Assembly (NCBI GenBank): GCA_012932865.1
Contig: SAXG01000007.1
Location: 1,054,001 to 1,118,000 of the forward strand
Length of the DNA stretch: 64,000 bases
Origin: Amylostereum areolatum
Taxonomy: Eukaryota; Basidiomycota; Agaricomycetes; Russulales; Stereaceae
Direction of reading: 5' to 3'
Part shown: piece after piece, positions 1-9,425 of the stretch
Layout: every line of letters starts with the position of its first letter
How positions within the stretch are numbered: the first letter of the stretch is position 1
Position numbers and translations under genes: made by a program
The notes under the pieces: model-generated
What the model saw: the letters and a program-made list of their open reading frames with translations, nothing else
What the model was told of the DNA's origin: nothing
Databases searched by the model: none

Positions 1-243
1 CCCAGCTCGTTCTCTTTGTAAATACAGGACTGTTCTAGATAGAACCTCCTCTTAAAGCTATTAAAGAGAACTCAAAGTAACTAAGTCAAAAGCTCGCCTA
101 AGTCTTCCGTGAAGACTTACTGCTTCGCTTATCGACCTCAACCTTTGTATAACCGAGACGTCTGGATCACCTGATCCCACTTCTCATACATACGAGTACT
201 GTAGCCTGAGCCGCTTGTCACGTGATAAGGACCATCCTTAACA
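1..243 (+). mobile_element. Partial LTR, family 1, inverted relative to the other two copies
   Basis: This stretch is the reverse complement of the first part of the LTRs at 1351 and 6425. Shared landmarks are the AGCTCGTTCTC transcript-start-like block, the blocks around the direct GTCACGTGATAAGG motif, and the terminus CCTTAACA at 236-243. The upstream U3 part is cut off by the window edge. Because it runs on the plus strand while the other two run on the minus strand, the 1.1 kb between 244 and 1350 has LTR U5 ends facing in from both sides. No primer-binding site complementary to its own start follows at 244, so it may be a solo LTR or a rearranged copy. Confidence 0.85.
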
Positions 244-409
244 GGGTAGCTGAGTTCTCGTGGAGAAAGGAATGATGGTGTGATTCGTAGGCATTCTGGG
301 TATTAGTTAGAGAGCGGGGCAGATTCGAGGGGTTTCATAAACAGAATAGTAGAAAAGATGAACGCAGGGGAGAAACGAAAAGGAAGAAACCCGGTCAAAG
401 TACCTACAT

Positions 410-1348
410 CTATTCGCTGCTGGGATCATGGGCAAAGAATGTCTCGTCTCGCGCACTGTGTCCGCGGACTGTAGGAATCGCTTTCGGCTTGTCATCTACA
501 ATGAATGCGCGAGCCTTCCGTACGAGCTCCACATAGCGATCTGGCTTGTCGACGCAAATACGGCTGATTGGCCCGACACGATATTGCTCGGTCATGCGTT
601 GGCAAGTATCTGTGGTCCAGTCGGGCTCCGCATAGGTGCCCATCTCCCAAGCTTCAAGTGTCTTCCGCACCTGACATAACCTGTGAATGAGCAAGGAGAG
701 CGTCGCATTTATGGCATAACAAAACGTACCGCTGTGACCGACAAACCCAGGGCACTTGATGAAGGCCCGAAATCGAACAACGAGGTCTCGGTGCGTTGAA
801 GAAATGTGGCAAAGACTTTGAGTATAAAATGAGAGCACAATGCTCCCGTGAATTTCTGGAATTGACTATGAGTAGCTTGAAACGGAAAAGGAAAAGCAAC
901 GCACCCCAGATTCATCCATGCTTTCCCAGATCCAGCTGCCGGTTTCAAGAAGCTCGTGGATGTATTCCGCGATATCCTCAGACAGGTCCTTGAGGATATC
1001 GTTGATCTTTCTATCATCTTCCTCGTCGTTGAGGATGGTGTCAATATGAAACTCATCCTTGAGGTCCTCTAGGACCACGTCGGCCGCGGTCTTGATGATC
1101 TTACGACGCCAATCATAGATACATTGTTTTGACTGGATATGCAAGATGAGATCGTAACACTCGTACAAAAGACAGGCGTGTACGAACCCTTCGGTAGATG
1201 ACACTTTGTTTGGTAACCGTCTCGCGCGGCAAGCCATGCTCATCACAGATCATGTCGACTGTTTCTTGGATGACTTGGTCATAAGAGTGCACATCGGATG
1301 TTGGATCGTGGTCAAGTTGCCACGCAGAAGGCAGGTTCGAACCTGCCC
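410..1348 (-). pseudogene. Unidentified protein-coding gene between inverted LTRs, with a frameshift
   Basis: Three stretches on the minus strand read as protein rather than noise. The first, about 1348-1220, contains a VIQETVDMICDEHGLPRE stretch and opens at the LTR edge. The second, about 1215-945, is an acidic helical region ending GSWIWESMDESG. The third, about 770-410, contains a KTLEAWEMGTYAEPDW stretch and stops at 410. Passing from the first to the second needs a one-base shift near 1205-1215. Between the second and third there is a plausible intron with donor GTGCGT near 940. I do not recognise the family; the middle and end only faintly recall basidiomycete DUF6532-type proteins. 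There is no in-frame ATG at the expected start, so I treat it as a decayed or captured host gene. Confidence 0.4.
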
Positions 1349-1350
1349 AG

Positions 1351-1859
1351 TGTTAAGGACGGTCCTTATCACGTGACAAGTGGCTCAGGCTACAGTACTC
1401 TTACGCGTGAGAGGTGGGATCAGGTGATCCAGACGTCTCGGTTATACAAAGGTGAGGGTCAATAAGCGAAGCAGTAAGTCTTCACGGAAGACTCAGGCGA
1501 GCTTATCAACTTAGTTGGCTTAGGATTCTCTTTAGCGTTAGAAGAGGAGGTTCTTATTAGAACAGTCCTGTATTTACAAAGAGAACGAGCTGAGGAATGG
1601 CTCGTTCGATGAGCCTCCTTTTATAAGAAAGGAGGTCGAGTAAATATATGTACATTGAGCGACGGTCGCATCAAGTATCTACGGGGATGAGACTGTGGCA
1701 CCGTCGCGGCTGTGCCGTTGAGACGGTGACGATCTGTGGCACTGTCGTCGTCGCGTCGTTGAGACGGTTACGAACTGGGGCACAGTCGTAATCCGTCGTT
1801 TAGCGACGTCCTTCCTAATAAGGCAATGGAAAATGAAGTACCTTGGACAAGTTGTAACA
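1351..1859 (-). mobile_element. LTR of family 1 element (3' LTR on minus strand)
   Basis: It is 509 bp, reads TGTTA...TAACA at its two ends on either strand, and is closely similar to 6425-6973. The polypurine tract sits immediately at its 1860 side, which fixes the element's orientation as minus. The U3 half carries several copies of a short GTTGAGACGGT-type repeat (about 1700-1770), fewer than in the other LTR, which explains the 40-bp length difference. A TATAAAA-type box lies on the minus strand near 1620. Confidence 0.9.
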
Positions 1860-1874
1860 CTATCCCCCTCTCTA
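1860..1874 (-). other. Polypurine tract of family 1 element
   Basis: On the minus strand the bases just before the LTR read AGAGAGGGGGATAG and then TGTTACAAC. A purine run directly next to the 3' LTR is the standard plus-strand primer of LTR elements and fixes the direction of the unit. Confidence 0.75.
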
Positions 1875-2092
1875 GAGTCTACGTCTCGTAGATTCCTGAA
1901 TCGAAGCGGTTCTAGAGGGATCTCTTGAACATGCTGTCGATCGCTCGCTCTTCGCCATTGGAGGAGGAATATTGCTGATGCGAGGAAGGTGAGGATCGTA
2001 AGTCCTATGATGATACTGATGACGGCGATGAGCCAGCGTGGAGTGGGCGTATTGAAAATCGCGAGATCGGGTGACTGAGTGGGCTGCATCAC
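1860..2092 (-). CDS. Short one-TM protein at the 3' end of the family 1 element
   Basis: Starting at the ATG at 2092, about 20 residues precede one strong hydrophobic segment, WLIAVISIIIGLTILTFL and onward, followed by a positive QWRR stop-transfer patch and a short polar tail. The frame passes through the polypurine tract into the LTR and does not stop until 1679. This gives one transmembrane segment with the short N-terminus outside and the tail inside, if the positive-inside rule holds. It lies after pol, where env-like genes sit in some LTR elements, but nothing else links it to an envelope protein. I do not recognise the protein. Confidence 0.4.
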
Positions 2093-2163
2093 GCTTCTGA
2101 GTCCTCATGTTTTGATGTTCACTCCTTTTATCCTTATCCGGAATCGAGCGATAGAATTCTATT

Positions 2164-2547
2164 CTACCGCTTCAGTAACGCCTCTACTACTTTTACGTCC
2201 TCTCCGTCCATCATGGGAGACCCTAGCCGATGCCCTATCCTGGCCGTCGTTGCATGGTCCGGGCTTTTGAACCGGGGTCCGTGCTTCCGGAAAATCCCTC
2301 TGACGCCGCATCTTCCCTTCGATTCCCGCATGGCTTCTTCGTCAAGGCTTCTCGGCCTCTTCATGGCACGAGCGACGTCTGGACGGTTTAGGATTTCCGT
2401 GACTCTCTTGAGATGACGAAGGAGTTCTTCGTCGCGTGGGTCGGGCGTGGGAGTGCGCGAGAGGACGGGTGAGGGAGGAGGGGTGGTAGGAGGAGTAGAG
2501 TCGATGGTGGAGAGGTTACGCGAGGAGGAGGCGAGAGTGGAAGACAT
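2164..2547 (-). CDS. Unrecognised small ORF in the family 1 element
   Basis: From the ATG at 2547 the product has a Ser/Thr/Pro-rich first third (STPPTTPPPSPV region), a helical charged centre containing EELLRHLKRVTEILNRPDV, and a basic end. The frame is open further up to 2697, but the upstream residues look like leader sequence, so I chose 2547. It lies between the zinc-knuckle gene and the one-TM frame on the same strand, which suggests one transcript unit. No known domain is visible. It may be an element accessory protein or a captured host exon. Confidence 0.35.
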   Translation of the reverse strand: MSSTLASSSRNLSTIDSTPPTTPPPSPVLSRTPTPDPRDEELLRHLKRVTEILNRPDVARAMKRPRSLDEEAMRESKGRCGVRGIFRKHGPRFKSPDHATTARIGHRLGSPMMDGEDVKVVEALLKR

Positions 2548-2964
2548 TTTAATCGGTTTGGGTGGTGCGAATGGGTTTGTTAGACGATGTCTGAGGGTGT
2601 CATCGTCTCTCTGGCTTTCCCTTTTATTCTTACGATGCAGAGGGGCAGTGATGTAATCATTGCCGTAAATCGTAAGCGGGAATTCGTACATAATCAAACC
2701 CTAGTCGTAAGCAAGCGACACGTCCAGCACGTCGCAGGGAGAGTACCAAACACTTCGCCTTCCTCATAGCGACAGGAACCTATACAGTAGAGAAGTCCGA
2801 GGAAAATATGCGTACAAATGAGGGCGCAGTCCGTGATCAGTCCAAGGAGTATCATAATGAGAAATCGTAAAAGCGGGCTGATAGGGGCGAGATGAAGACG
2901 TAAATGATGATGATGGAGAAAGTCCGAGTGCGTATGATGGGTGAGAGTTCGTCCGTGCGCTTAC

Positions 2965-4845
2965 CAAGGTTCCGGCCAGTGATCCTTCGATTCCTCTGCC
3001 TCCTGTAGATCCCAATCTTCTTCTTTCCAGAAGAGATCGTCGACGTGCCACGAGTGGTTGAAGCGCGAAGGGGGTTCCCGCTGAGTGCGGAGCATGGCGT
3101 CCTCCCAGTACAACCACTGTTCGGTGGCATGTTGGGCGGCTTCGTGCGTCAGACTCTCACGTCGTGCGAGGAATCCCAGAAGCTGCCTGTGGGCGCGGGC
3201 GGTAGCGTCGGTACGTCGGAGGTGGGGGTGGGACATCAGTGTTCCTGGACCGTAGCTGATATCCGGACGGCTCGGGCGAGGGCGAGGAAGAGGAGTCTGT
3301 GGTCGGAGGGGATAGCAAGACCGTGATCGGGGGAAGTGAGGGGGAGCGTTCTTGCGACGGGGACAGTCTCGGCGGAGATGGCCTCGCTCGCCGCATTTCC
3401 AGCAGCGTTTCCGCGGCTTCGCGGGAATCGCGTCCCACTTCTCTTGCGTCCACGTGGTCGGTTCGTCGCTCCATCGATCCGAGGGGTTCTCGGCTACTTC
3501 CTTCGTCTTGTCGTCCTTTTCTGGTTTGTCCGCCGAGCTGTCCGATTTGTCCGTTGACTCGCGGTCGTGTTTCCAGCGAGCGCGGGTTTCCCTCATTTCC
3601 TCGATTATCTCCTGGATCTTGTCGCAGTTCTTCGTCGCTCGACTTATCGGGGAGTCCGACGTTTCGGATTCGCTTGAGCGGTCTTCCGTCGGGGTCGATA
3701 GATTCATGTTTACGTCGCTGTGAGGTGACTCGGGGATCCTGGGCGATGGAATCTCGATCGTGGTCGGAGTGCGAATGTAGGAACGAGGGATAAGCAGGGG
3801 GACCTCCGTGCCATGGCATGGGAGTGTCGCTAGAAGATACCGGGAATGGAGTTGGCGGTCTAGGCATCGTGGGCAGCCGAGAAGATGTCCCAGGTATTGG
3901 TCGCGGATCGCCGGTCCGTTGTCTGGGCTCTGAGGGAGCCATGGGCTGTCCGGATCGCTCTCCGGGTAATCCGTTTCTAGCGACGGGAGGCTGGACGGGG
4001 TTAATCTGGGTGATGTCGGGGATGGGTAAGGATCCTGGTGGCGTGGGAGCGGTGACGGGTCGTGGAGGGGCGTTAGGAAGGAACGGGGGTCTGGTGAGGG
4101 CGGATGCGATGGGATCGGGTCGAACAGTATAGCCCGGGGAGATGTGATGTCCATGGAAGATGAGGTCGATGTCGGGGCCTTCGCGTGACGACATATGGGG
4201 AACTCCGGTAGTTTCCATTCGTCTCCGGAGGATTTCTCCTTCGTAAGCGGCACGGAAGGTATGTCTTTCCCAGTTGAGCCAGTTGACTCGGAGTCCGACT
4301 TCGGTGAGGAACTTTCGGAGTTCTGCGACATTGAGTATAGCCGCTGCGCTAGCTTCCTGAATCGTCGAAGAAGCTTGACTTCCCGTTCTTCCATCTCGGT
4401 CGAGAGCGTTAGGTACCTCGAGTCTAATTGGAGGAGCTCTCCGTTGAGCATCTTGATGTGATCTTGTAAGATGTTCTGGACGTCGGCTGACTCCCTCTTG
4501 AGGTCGTCGATCCGCTCTCTGGCCTGTTCGATCGCTACTCCGGCTATCATGCGGGCTATCTGGCTCTCTAGGATCGGGGAATCGGGCGTTGGGACTTCCG
4601 TAGCTCCGGGCCACGGGGATTGCATTAGCACCTGTGAGGAATCCGGGTGCTTCAGTTAGGGTTCTTTTGTGTGCTTCTAATCGTCTTACCCCCTGTTCTT
4701 CCGTCTGGTCCTGACCTAGACGGAGGAGGTACTGACTTAATTGCGAAGATTGCTGCCGATCGGGCGATGAAGCAGTCTCCGCAGAGGGCGCGTTCCTGTT
4801 GAGTGTGGTGTACTTTGTTGCAGATGAGACGGAGGCGGTCGACAT
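2965..4845 (-). CDS. Spliced Gag-like protein with coiled coil and zinc knuckle, downstream of pol
   Basis: Exon 1 runs from the ATG at 4845 to 4690 (52 codons). A 58-bp intron at 4689-4632 has donor GTAAGA, branch-like CTAAC and acceptor CACAG. Exon 2 from 4631 then continues in frame. Exon 2 begins with a helical, charged coiled-coil-like part (IARMIAGVAIEQARERIDDL and onward), then a long Pro/Ser-rich linker, a charged region, and a CCHC zinc knuckle (CWKCGERGHLRRDCP, C-x2-C-x4-H-x4-C) at about 3400. It ends in an acidic Trp-rich tail. A second donor GTAAGC lies at 2964 exactly where the frame would stop, so a third exon is likely. Introns in a retroelement gene placed after pol are unusual. 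It may be a captured or domesticated Gag, or an element-specific spliced accessory gene. Confidence 0.55.
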
Positions 4846-4985
4846 TGCTGGGTGAGACGATTGGATTGGTAGAGGAAGTGTTGGCTGCGTTTGGGGTGGT
4901 GGACATTGGTGATCTGTCTTGTTGAACCCGTAGGGTTTTTATCCCCCCCTTGTTGGCAGTGCATTCGCCTGAATGGTGTTGAGTC

Positions 4986-5900
4986 TCACCGGTGTCTTAC
5001 TTTCGTCTTGCGTTTCTTTCGTCTCATTGGTCTTTGTTCTTGCTGTGTTGCGTCGGTTTCGTCACGATCAGTGGCTTCTGTGTTGGTATCTCTGATTGGC
5101 TGTGGTGGCAACTTTGGTGCCTTGGGGTTATTCCGATGGAACTCTGCGATCGCAGCTTTTGATCCTTCGAGATTAGATGCTGGTTCCCATGTGTTACCGG
5201 AGTCTGGGTATCCTTTCCATTTTACGAAGTAGTGTAACGGTTCGGAATACCGTTTGTCTAATTTTGAGGCTATTATCGTTTCTAGTTCATAGAGTTCTTC
5301 ATCGTTTACTAGTTCCGGAGGCGGTTTTTGGTAAGCTTCGCCATATTGTTCTGTCTCTTTGAACGGAATCAATAGTGCTGCGTGGAATACTGGGTGTATT
5401 TTCCACTTTGTCGGTAGTTCCAGGCGATAGGTTACCGGTCCTACAACCTTTTCAATTTTGAACGGGCCGAATCGTTTCGGTGCTAGCTTGGTTTTCGGGT
5501 ATACCGTGTTAAGGTTTTTTCCGTCTAACCATACTTGGTCGCCCTGTTTGAGTTGATCTCTTAGCGTGAAGGTTTGGTCATGCTGCATTTTCATCAGTTT
5601 AGCCACTATTTCTAGGCTTGCTTCCGCGTTGTCCCATGCGTTCTTAAAGTTCTTTATTCTTTCTTCGGCCGTTGGTATCCGTGGATCGGTTGGTATTGTC
5701 GGGTTAAACACCGGTTGGTATCCGTGTAGGAGTTCAAATGGGGAAGTTTTTGTGGCTGAATGTTGTCGTATATTGTGTGCGAATTCTGCTTTTGGTAAAA
5801 GTTTTGCCCAATTCGTTTGATCTCCATTGCAAAACGCCCGAAGATATTGTTCTAATTCTTGAGGATGCTGGGGTTCGGTTTGAGGGTTCTGTGGTTCGGT
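4986..5900 (-). pseudogene. 3' end of pol: integrase C-terminus and chromodomain (family 1)
   Basis: From about 5900 the frame matches the integrase tail of chromoviral pol: LEQYLRAFCNGDQTNWAKLL, then FELLHGYQPVFNP, the GPFKIEKVVGPVTYRLELP barrel segment and KIHPVFHAALL. A chromodomain follows, with YFVKWKGYPDSGNTWEPASN at its core. The end is very basic (RRKKRKTKVRHR). The catalytic DDE core, RNase H and RT are absent. The upstream part of the same open frame (6311-5900) belongs to the pre-Gag region, so the join near 5900 is a deletion scar. Chromodomains of this group bind methylated histone H3 and steer insertion into heterochromatin. Confidence 0.8.
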
Positions 5901-5946
5901 TGTCGTATCGGCTGTGTCGGTATCTGGATCAAATTCCCAGTAGTCC

Positions 5947-6420
5947 TTAATATTCCCGGTGTAAGGCTTCTCTTCGACCTTTTGTGCGTCCGGGTGTTTC
6001 CAGAGTTCTTCTGATGAGAGGGGCCCGATATGAGGTCTTGAATAATCTGGGCGCTTCCAATGTGAGTTGTTGTAGCTTCCGTCTTCCTTTTTCTCTTTTG
6101 GATCTATCTTTGTAGTATTCTGCTGCTGGGGGAAGGTTGTATCTGTATATGGGTGGGTTCCACTGGTATATGTATGTCCCTTTGCTTTCCCTTGCGATGA
6201 GGGCTCCGTCGTGGTAAAAAACGAGATTATAGGGATCAAATGTCCAGTGATGATCTTCGTTTCCGTTGGGGAATTCTCGACTGCAGTTTGATTGGAGTCG
6301 AGGGATTTCAAAATCTGATGGTCTTCTTTCAGCGGGTTGTTCCGCTGACTCCGTGGTGGGTGTTTCGTTTGACGCTCTGCGCCAAACTGTAGGGTGAGCT
6401 AGTGTAGAGGAGAGCTCGTT
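5947..6420 (-). CDS. Pre-Gag-like frame without ATG directly after the family 1 LTR
   Basis: A stop (TAG) straddles the LTR junction at 6421-6423. From 6420 the frame is open for 157 codons with no methionine. The middle reads as good protein: HWTFDPYNLVFYHDGALIAR and then GTYIYQWNPPIYRYNLPP. The latter pattern (aromatic pair, Pro, R-Y-x-L-x-x-P) resembles the pre-Gag module of element B (GNLYVYSCPYVTYRYKLEQ), so it is probably coding. After about 6110 a competing frame looks more protein-like, so a one-base shift is likely near there. The first codons overlap the primer-binding site. Function is unknown. Confidence 0.5.
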   Translation of the reverse strand, partial: NELSSTLAHPTVWRRASNETPTTESAEQPAERRPSDFEIPRLQSNCSREFPNGNEDHHWTFDPYNLVFYHDGALIARESKGTYIYQWNPPIYRYNLPPAAEYYKDRSKREKGRRKLQQLTLEAPRLFKTSYRAPLIRRTLETPGRTKGRREALHREY

Positions 6421-6422
6421 CT
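6413..6422 (-). other. Self-priming primer-binding site candidate
   Basis: Just inside the 5' LTR the minus strand reads AGAACGAGCT. This is the perfect 10-base complement of AGCTCGTTCT at 6664-6655 in the LTR, which lies 34 bases after a TATAAAA box and is therefore a good candidate for the first bases of the RNA. Tf1/sushi-type elements prime reverse transcription by folding their RNA 5' end back on such a site rather than using a tRNA. Confidence 0.6.
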
Positions 6423-6424
6423 AG

Positions 6425-6973
6425 TGTTAAGGACGGTCCTTATCACGTGACAAGCGGCTCAGGCTACAGTACTCTTACGCGTGAGAGGTGGGATCAGGTG
6501 ATCCAGACGTCTTGGTTATACAAAGGTGAGGGTCAATAAGCGAAGCAGTAAGTCTTCACGGAATACTTAGGCGAGCTTTTGACTTAGTTACTTTGAGTTC
6601 TCTTTAATAGCTTTAAGAGGAGGTTCTATCTAGAACAGTCCTGTATTTACAAAGAGAACGAGCTGGGGAATAGCTCATTCGTTGAGCCTCCTTTTATAAG
6701 AAAGGAGGTCGAGTAAACATATGTACATTGAGCGACGGTTGTATCAAGTATCTACGGGAACGAGACTGTGGCACCGTCGCGGCTGTGCCGTTGAGACGGT
6801 GACGATCTGCGGCACCGTCGTGGCTATGCCGTTGAGACGGTGACAATCTGTGGCACCGTCGTGGTCGCGTCGTCGAGACGGTTACGAACTGGGGCACAGT
6901 CGTAATCCGTCGTTTAGCGACGTCCTTCCAAATAAGGTAAGGACAAAGGAGATACCTTATCGGAGTTGTAACA
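6425..6973 (-). mobile_element. LTR of family 1 element (5' LTR on minus strand)
   Basis: It is 549 bp with TGTTA...TAACA ends, nearly the same as 1351-1859 plus one more copy of the GACGGTGACGATCTG-type tandem repeat (about 6770-6890). A purine run (AAAGAGGGGGTA on the minus strand) lies directly outside it at 6974-6985, as if this LTR had itself once been a 3' LTR. Confidence 0.9.
6692..6698 (-). promoter_or_regulatory. TATA box in family 1 LTR
   Basis: TATAAAA on the minus strand lies 34 bases upstream of the AGCTCGTTCT block that pairs with the primer-binding site. The same arrangement is present in the other full LTR. Confidence 0.6.
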
Positions 6974-7915
6974 TACCCCCTCTTTATCATCACATATAAA
7001 CACTCACTACCTATCCGTTATAATGCACTACTAAATACATTAACTGTTGTAGAATGGTGTCTGAACGTATCTGTACGTCTGTACGTCTGAAAGCTGTCTA
7101 TGCAACGGCGGCACGCGACGTTTGACGGTCTGGAACGACCTGAACCCAACCGCGACGTCTTCAAATGACTCCAACAAGATCAGGCACTCTCAGACCTGAT
7201 CAGAGCCGTTCAGACGGATTGCGCGTTTACTGATGCAAAGGCCGTGCACGAGCATCGAAGCGCCAGTGTCCTCGCTAGGATATGAAAGGAAAGCCCTTTG
7301 TGTAGCTTTGCAAATCAAAATCGTTGTTCCTTGTCATGTGTCGAAGTCGAGGTCGAAGTAGAGTAGCAAGACGCCAGCGGCCAGTTGGACGTTCAGATCT
7401 TTAGACTGCAGAGAAGAATATATGTAGAACTCGCGCGCGGCAAATGCCGAACCATCGCCACGCGCGCATTTTCCCAGGCCCACCATTGTTTTCATGCTCC
7501 CCATCTCGGCCGTCCCGACCCCCGATCCCCGACGCCACCGACACTCCATTCCAGCTAAACAAAATCCCCTCCGTTTTCTTCTAACCATTCTCCACCGATA
7601 CCAATGCTTCGACGAAGGCACGGCGGACACGTCCAACGCCCCAGGCTCAGGTTAGCGCTCGCCAGCGGCGCCGTCGCGGTCGCGCTGCTCCGGAATCACT
7701 GTTCTTGGGGCCGACCGGACGCGCGCCTCCAACGATGATTGCATTCGACGGGCATATAAGCGGCCAGCCACCGATTTCTCAGCAGAACGCCCTCCGTCCG
7801 CCCAGCCGCAGACGAAAATTGGGATCGCCACGAGGTGTGTACATGCTCCGGTTTTCCACCGGCACAGGACGCGGAAAATGATACGAACCAGTGTTTCCCT
7901 AGTCCCCGCACCATC
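6974..7915. other. Intergenic stretch
   Basis: A purine-tract remnant lies at 6974-6985. The rest has no convincing coding frame. It presumably holds the promoter of the NmrA-like gene at 7916. The open frames in it lack splice support and protein-like composition. Confidence 0.5.
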
Positions 7916-9147
7916 ATGCCCTCCGTATTTTACCTCGGGGCGACGGGCTACATCGGAGGTACGCACCGACTTACCTCTCCTGTTCTCCTCCCACCGACCC
8001 ATTTCACTACCTAGGCTCCGTCCTCGTCGCGCTCCTGGCGCGTTACCCCGATTGGGAGGTCACCGCCTTGGTCCGCACCGAGCGTTTCGTGCAGCGCGTG
8101 CGCGCGTTGGGCGTCACCGTCGTGCAAGGCTCCTTCACGGACGAGGCCCTCGTCACCGAACACGCGCGTGCGGCCGACCTCGTCATCAACGCCGCCGATT
8201 CGGACAACGCACCGCTTACTGCTGCGATCCTCGCCGGGATGAAGCAGCGGTACGACGAGGGAAGGCCGAAGGGCACGCTCGTGCACACCAGCGGCGTTGC
8301 CGTATTCTTGGACGATCGCAGGGACGGCACGTTCGACGCTACGGGCAGGATCTGGAATGTACGTCGTCGTCGCGCGCTGGGCGGATCGAGCGTCTTGGCT
8401 GATGCTCGCGATCATGTACTGTGCTCGTAGGATGCCAGCGAAGATGACATCAAAAGCATCACGCCCTCGATGTTGCATGGCCAGGTCGACGTCCCGTTCG
8501 TTTCATACCACCACTCCCTATACGCGGCTCTCCTAAACACCCTTCGCAGCATCCTCGAGGCTGGCGAACAAGGCTACGTCAACACCTACATCCTCTGTCC
8601 CGCCGCCGTCGTCGGCGCCGCCCCTCCCGGCGTCCCGGTCAAGAACGGATCCTTCTTCCTCAGAGCCGTCACCCGCCTCTACCTCCAAGCCCAAGGCGGG
8701 TTCTACGTCGGCGCGGGCTCGAACGAGTTCCAACTGGTGCATATCGAGGATCTGGTGGACTATTACCTGCGGGTGGTGGAGGTTGCGGCGGGAGGGAAGG
8801 AGGTGGGCGCGAGCCCGTACGCGCGCTACTTCGTCGTCACGGCGAACCCTGTGAGTTGGAAGGAGATCGCGACGGTGGTGGCGGGGGCGCTGTACCGACG
8901 AACCATTCTGGAGAGCGGGGCGCCGACGGCGGTGGATATGGCGGAGCTGGACCCGTACGTGCGCTTCACTCGCTCTTGTTTGGTGGCTCGTCGCTCACCC
9001 GGTCCACGCAGGGGCATGTTCTTTGTCTCGGCGAACGAGCGCGTGGTTGCTGAGAGGGGCAGGGCTCTCGGATGGAAGGCTCGGCGAGTGGAGCTGAAAG
9101 AATACATCAATGAGAGTATCGACGAGGTTTTGGAGGGGATGCATTGA
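7916..9147 (+). CDS. NmrA-like NAD(P)-binding Rossmann protein
   Basis: Four exons fit: 7916-7958, 8015-8358, 8431-8954 and 9012-9147. All introns have GTACG(C/T) donors and YAG acceptors and keep phase, giving 348 residues. The start carries the dinucleotide-binding motif GATGYIGG with a hydrophobic beta strand before it, typical of NmrA-like and extended SDR proteins. A DWEVTALVR strand and AADLVINAADSDN follow. A YHHSLYAALL stretch lies where an SDR catalytic Tyr region would be, and the C-terminal half has NEFQLVHIEDLVDYYLRV. This fits a cytosolic NAD(P)-dependent reductase or redox sensor; the substrate cannot be read. A diverged, broken copy with the same 43-base first exon lies at 24172. 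Confidence 0.85.
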
Positions 9148-9425
9148 GGTTGGGGGGTCCGAACTGCACTCGCTATGTTTCTCCTGTAACCATACTGTAC
9201 ATGAAACCTATATGAAGCCCGCCAGCAGCGCATGAAGAAATGGTAAGCGAGCAGGGAGGGACTTAGATAATCTTCAACGGCGCGCGTTATCTTGTATCAT
9301 TTTGAAGCTTATCTTCAAGCCCCTCTACGTCACTTAAGTACTTCCCGTTTCGTAATCGAAATCGAACCGTCCTCTGGCTTTCCTCCGTCCTTTCCTCCGC
9401 CTCCGCCCCCGCCCACGCTTTCGCG

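Larger units (their letters stand above)
1351..6973 (-). mobile_element. Ty3/Gypsy chromodomain element, family 1, internally deleted, with extra ORFs
   Basis: Two same-direction LTRs bound an interior that keeps, in order on the minus strand: a primer-binding site, a pre-Gag-like frame (6420-5947), the end of integrase with a chromodomain (4986-5900), a spliced zinc-knuckle protein (2965-4845), a frame at 2164-2547, a one-TM frame (1860-2092), and a polypurine tract. Capsid, protease, reverse transcriptase, RNase H and the integrase core are missing, so it cannot move by itself. The bases outside the two LTRs (CCCAG and TACCC) do not match, and a polypurine-like tract also abuts the outer side of the 6425 LTR. 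The unit therefore probably arose by recombination between copies rather than by one clean insertion. Confidence 0.8.

Noticed and set aside
1305..1350. tRNA-like GGTTCGAACC block next to the LTR
   Set aside because: The B-box-like palindrome GCAGGTTCGAACCTGC has a six-base loop, and no acceptor stem or anticodon arm can be built around it.
3157..4845. 562-codon frame as a main protein
   Set aside because: Its first 52 codons serve as exon 1 of the zinc-knuckle gene; the rest lacks domain-like features and is best explained as a shadow. Kept as a low finding.
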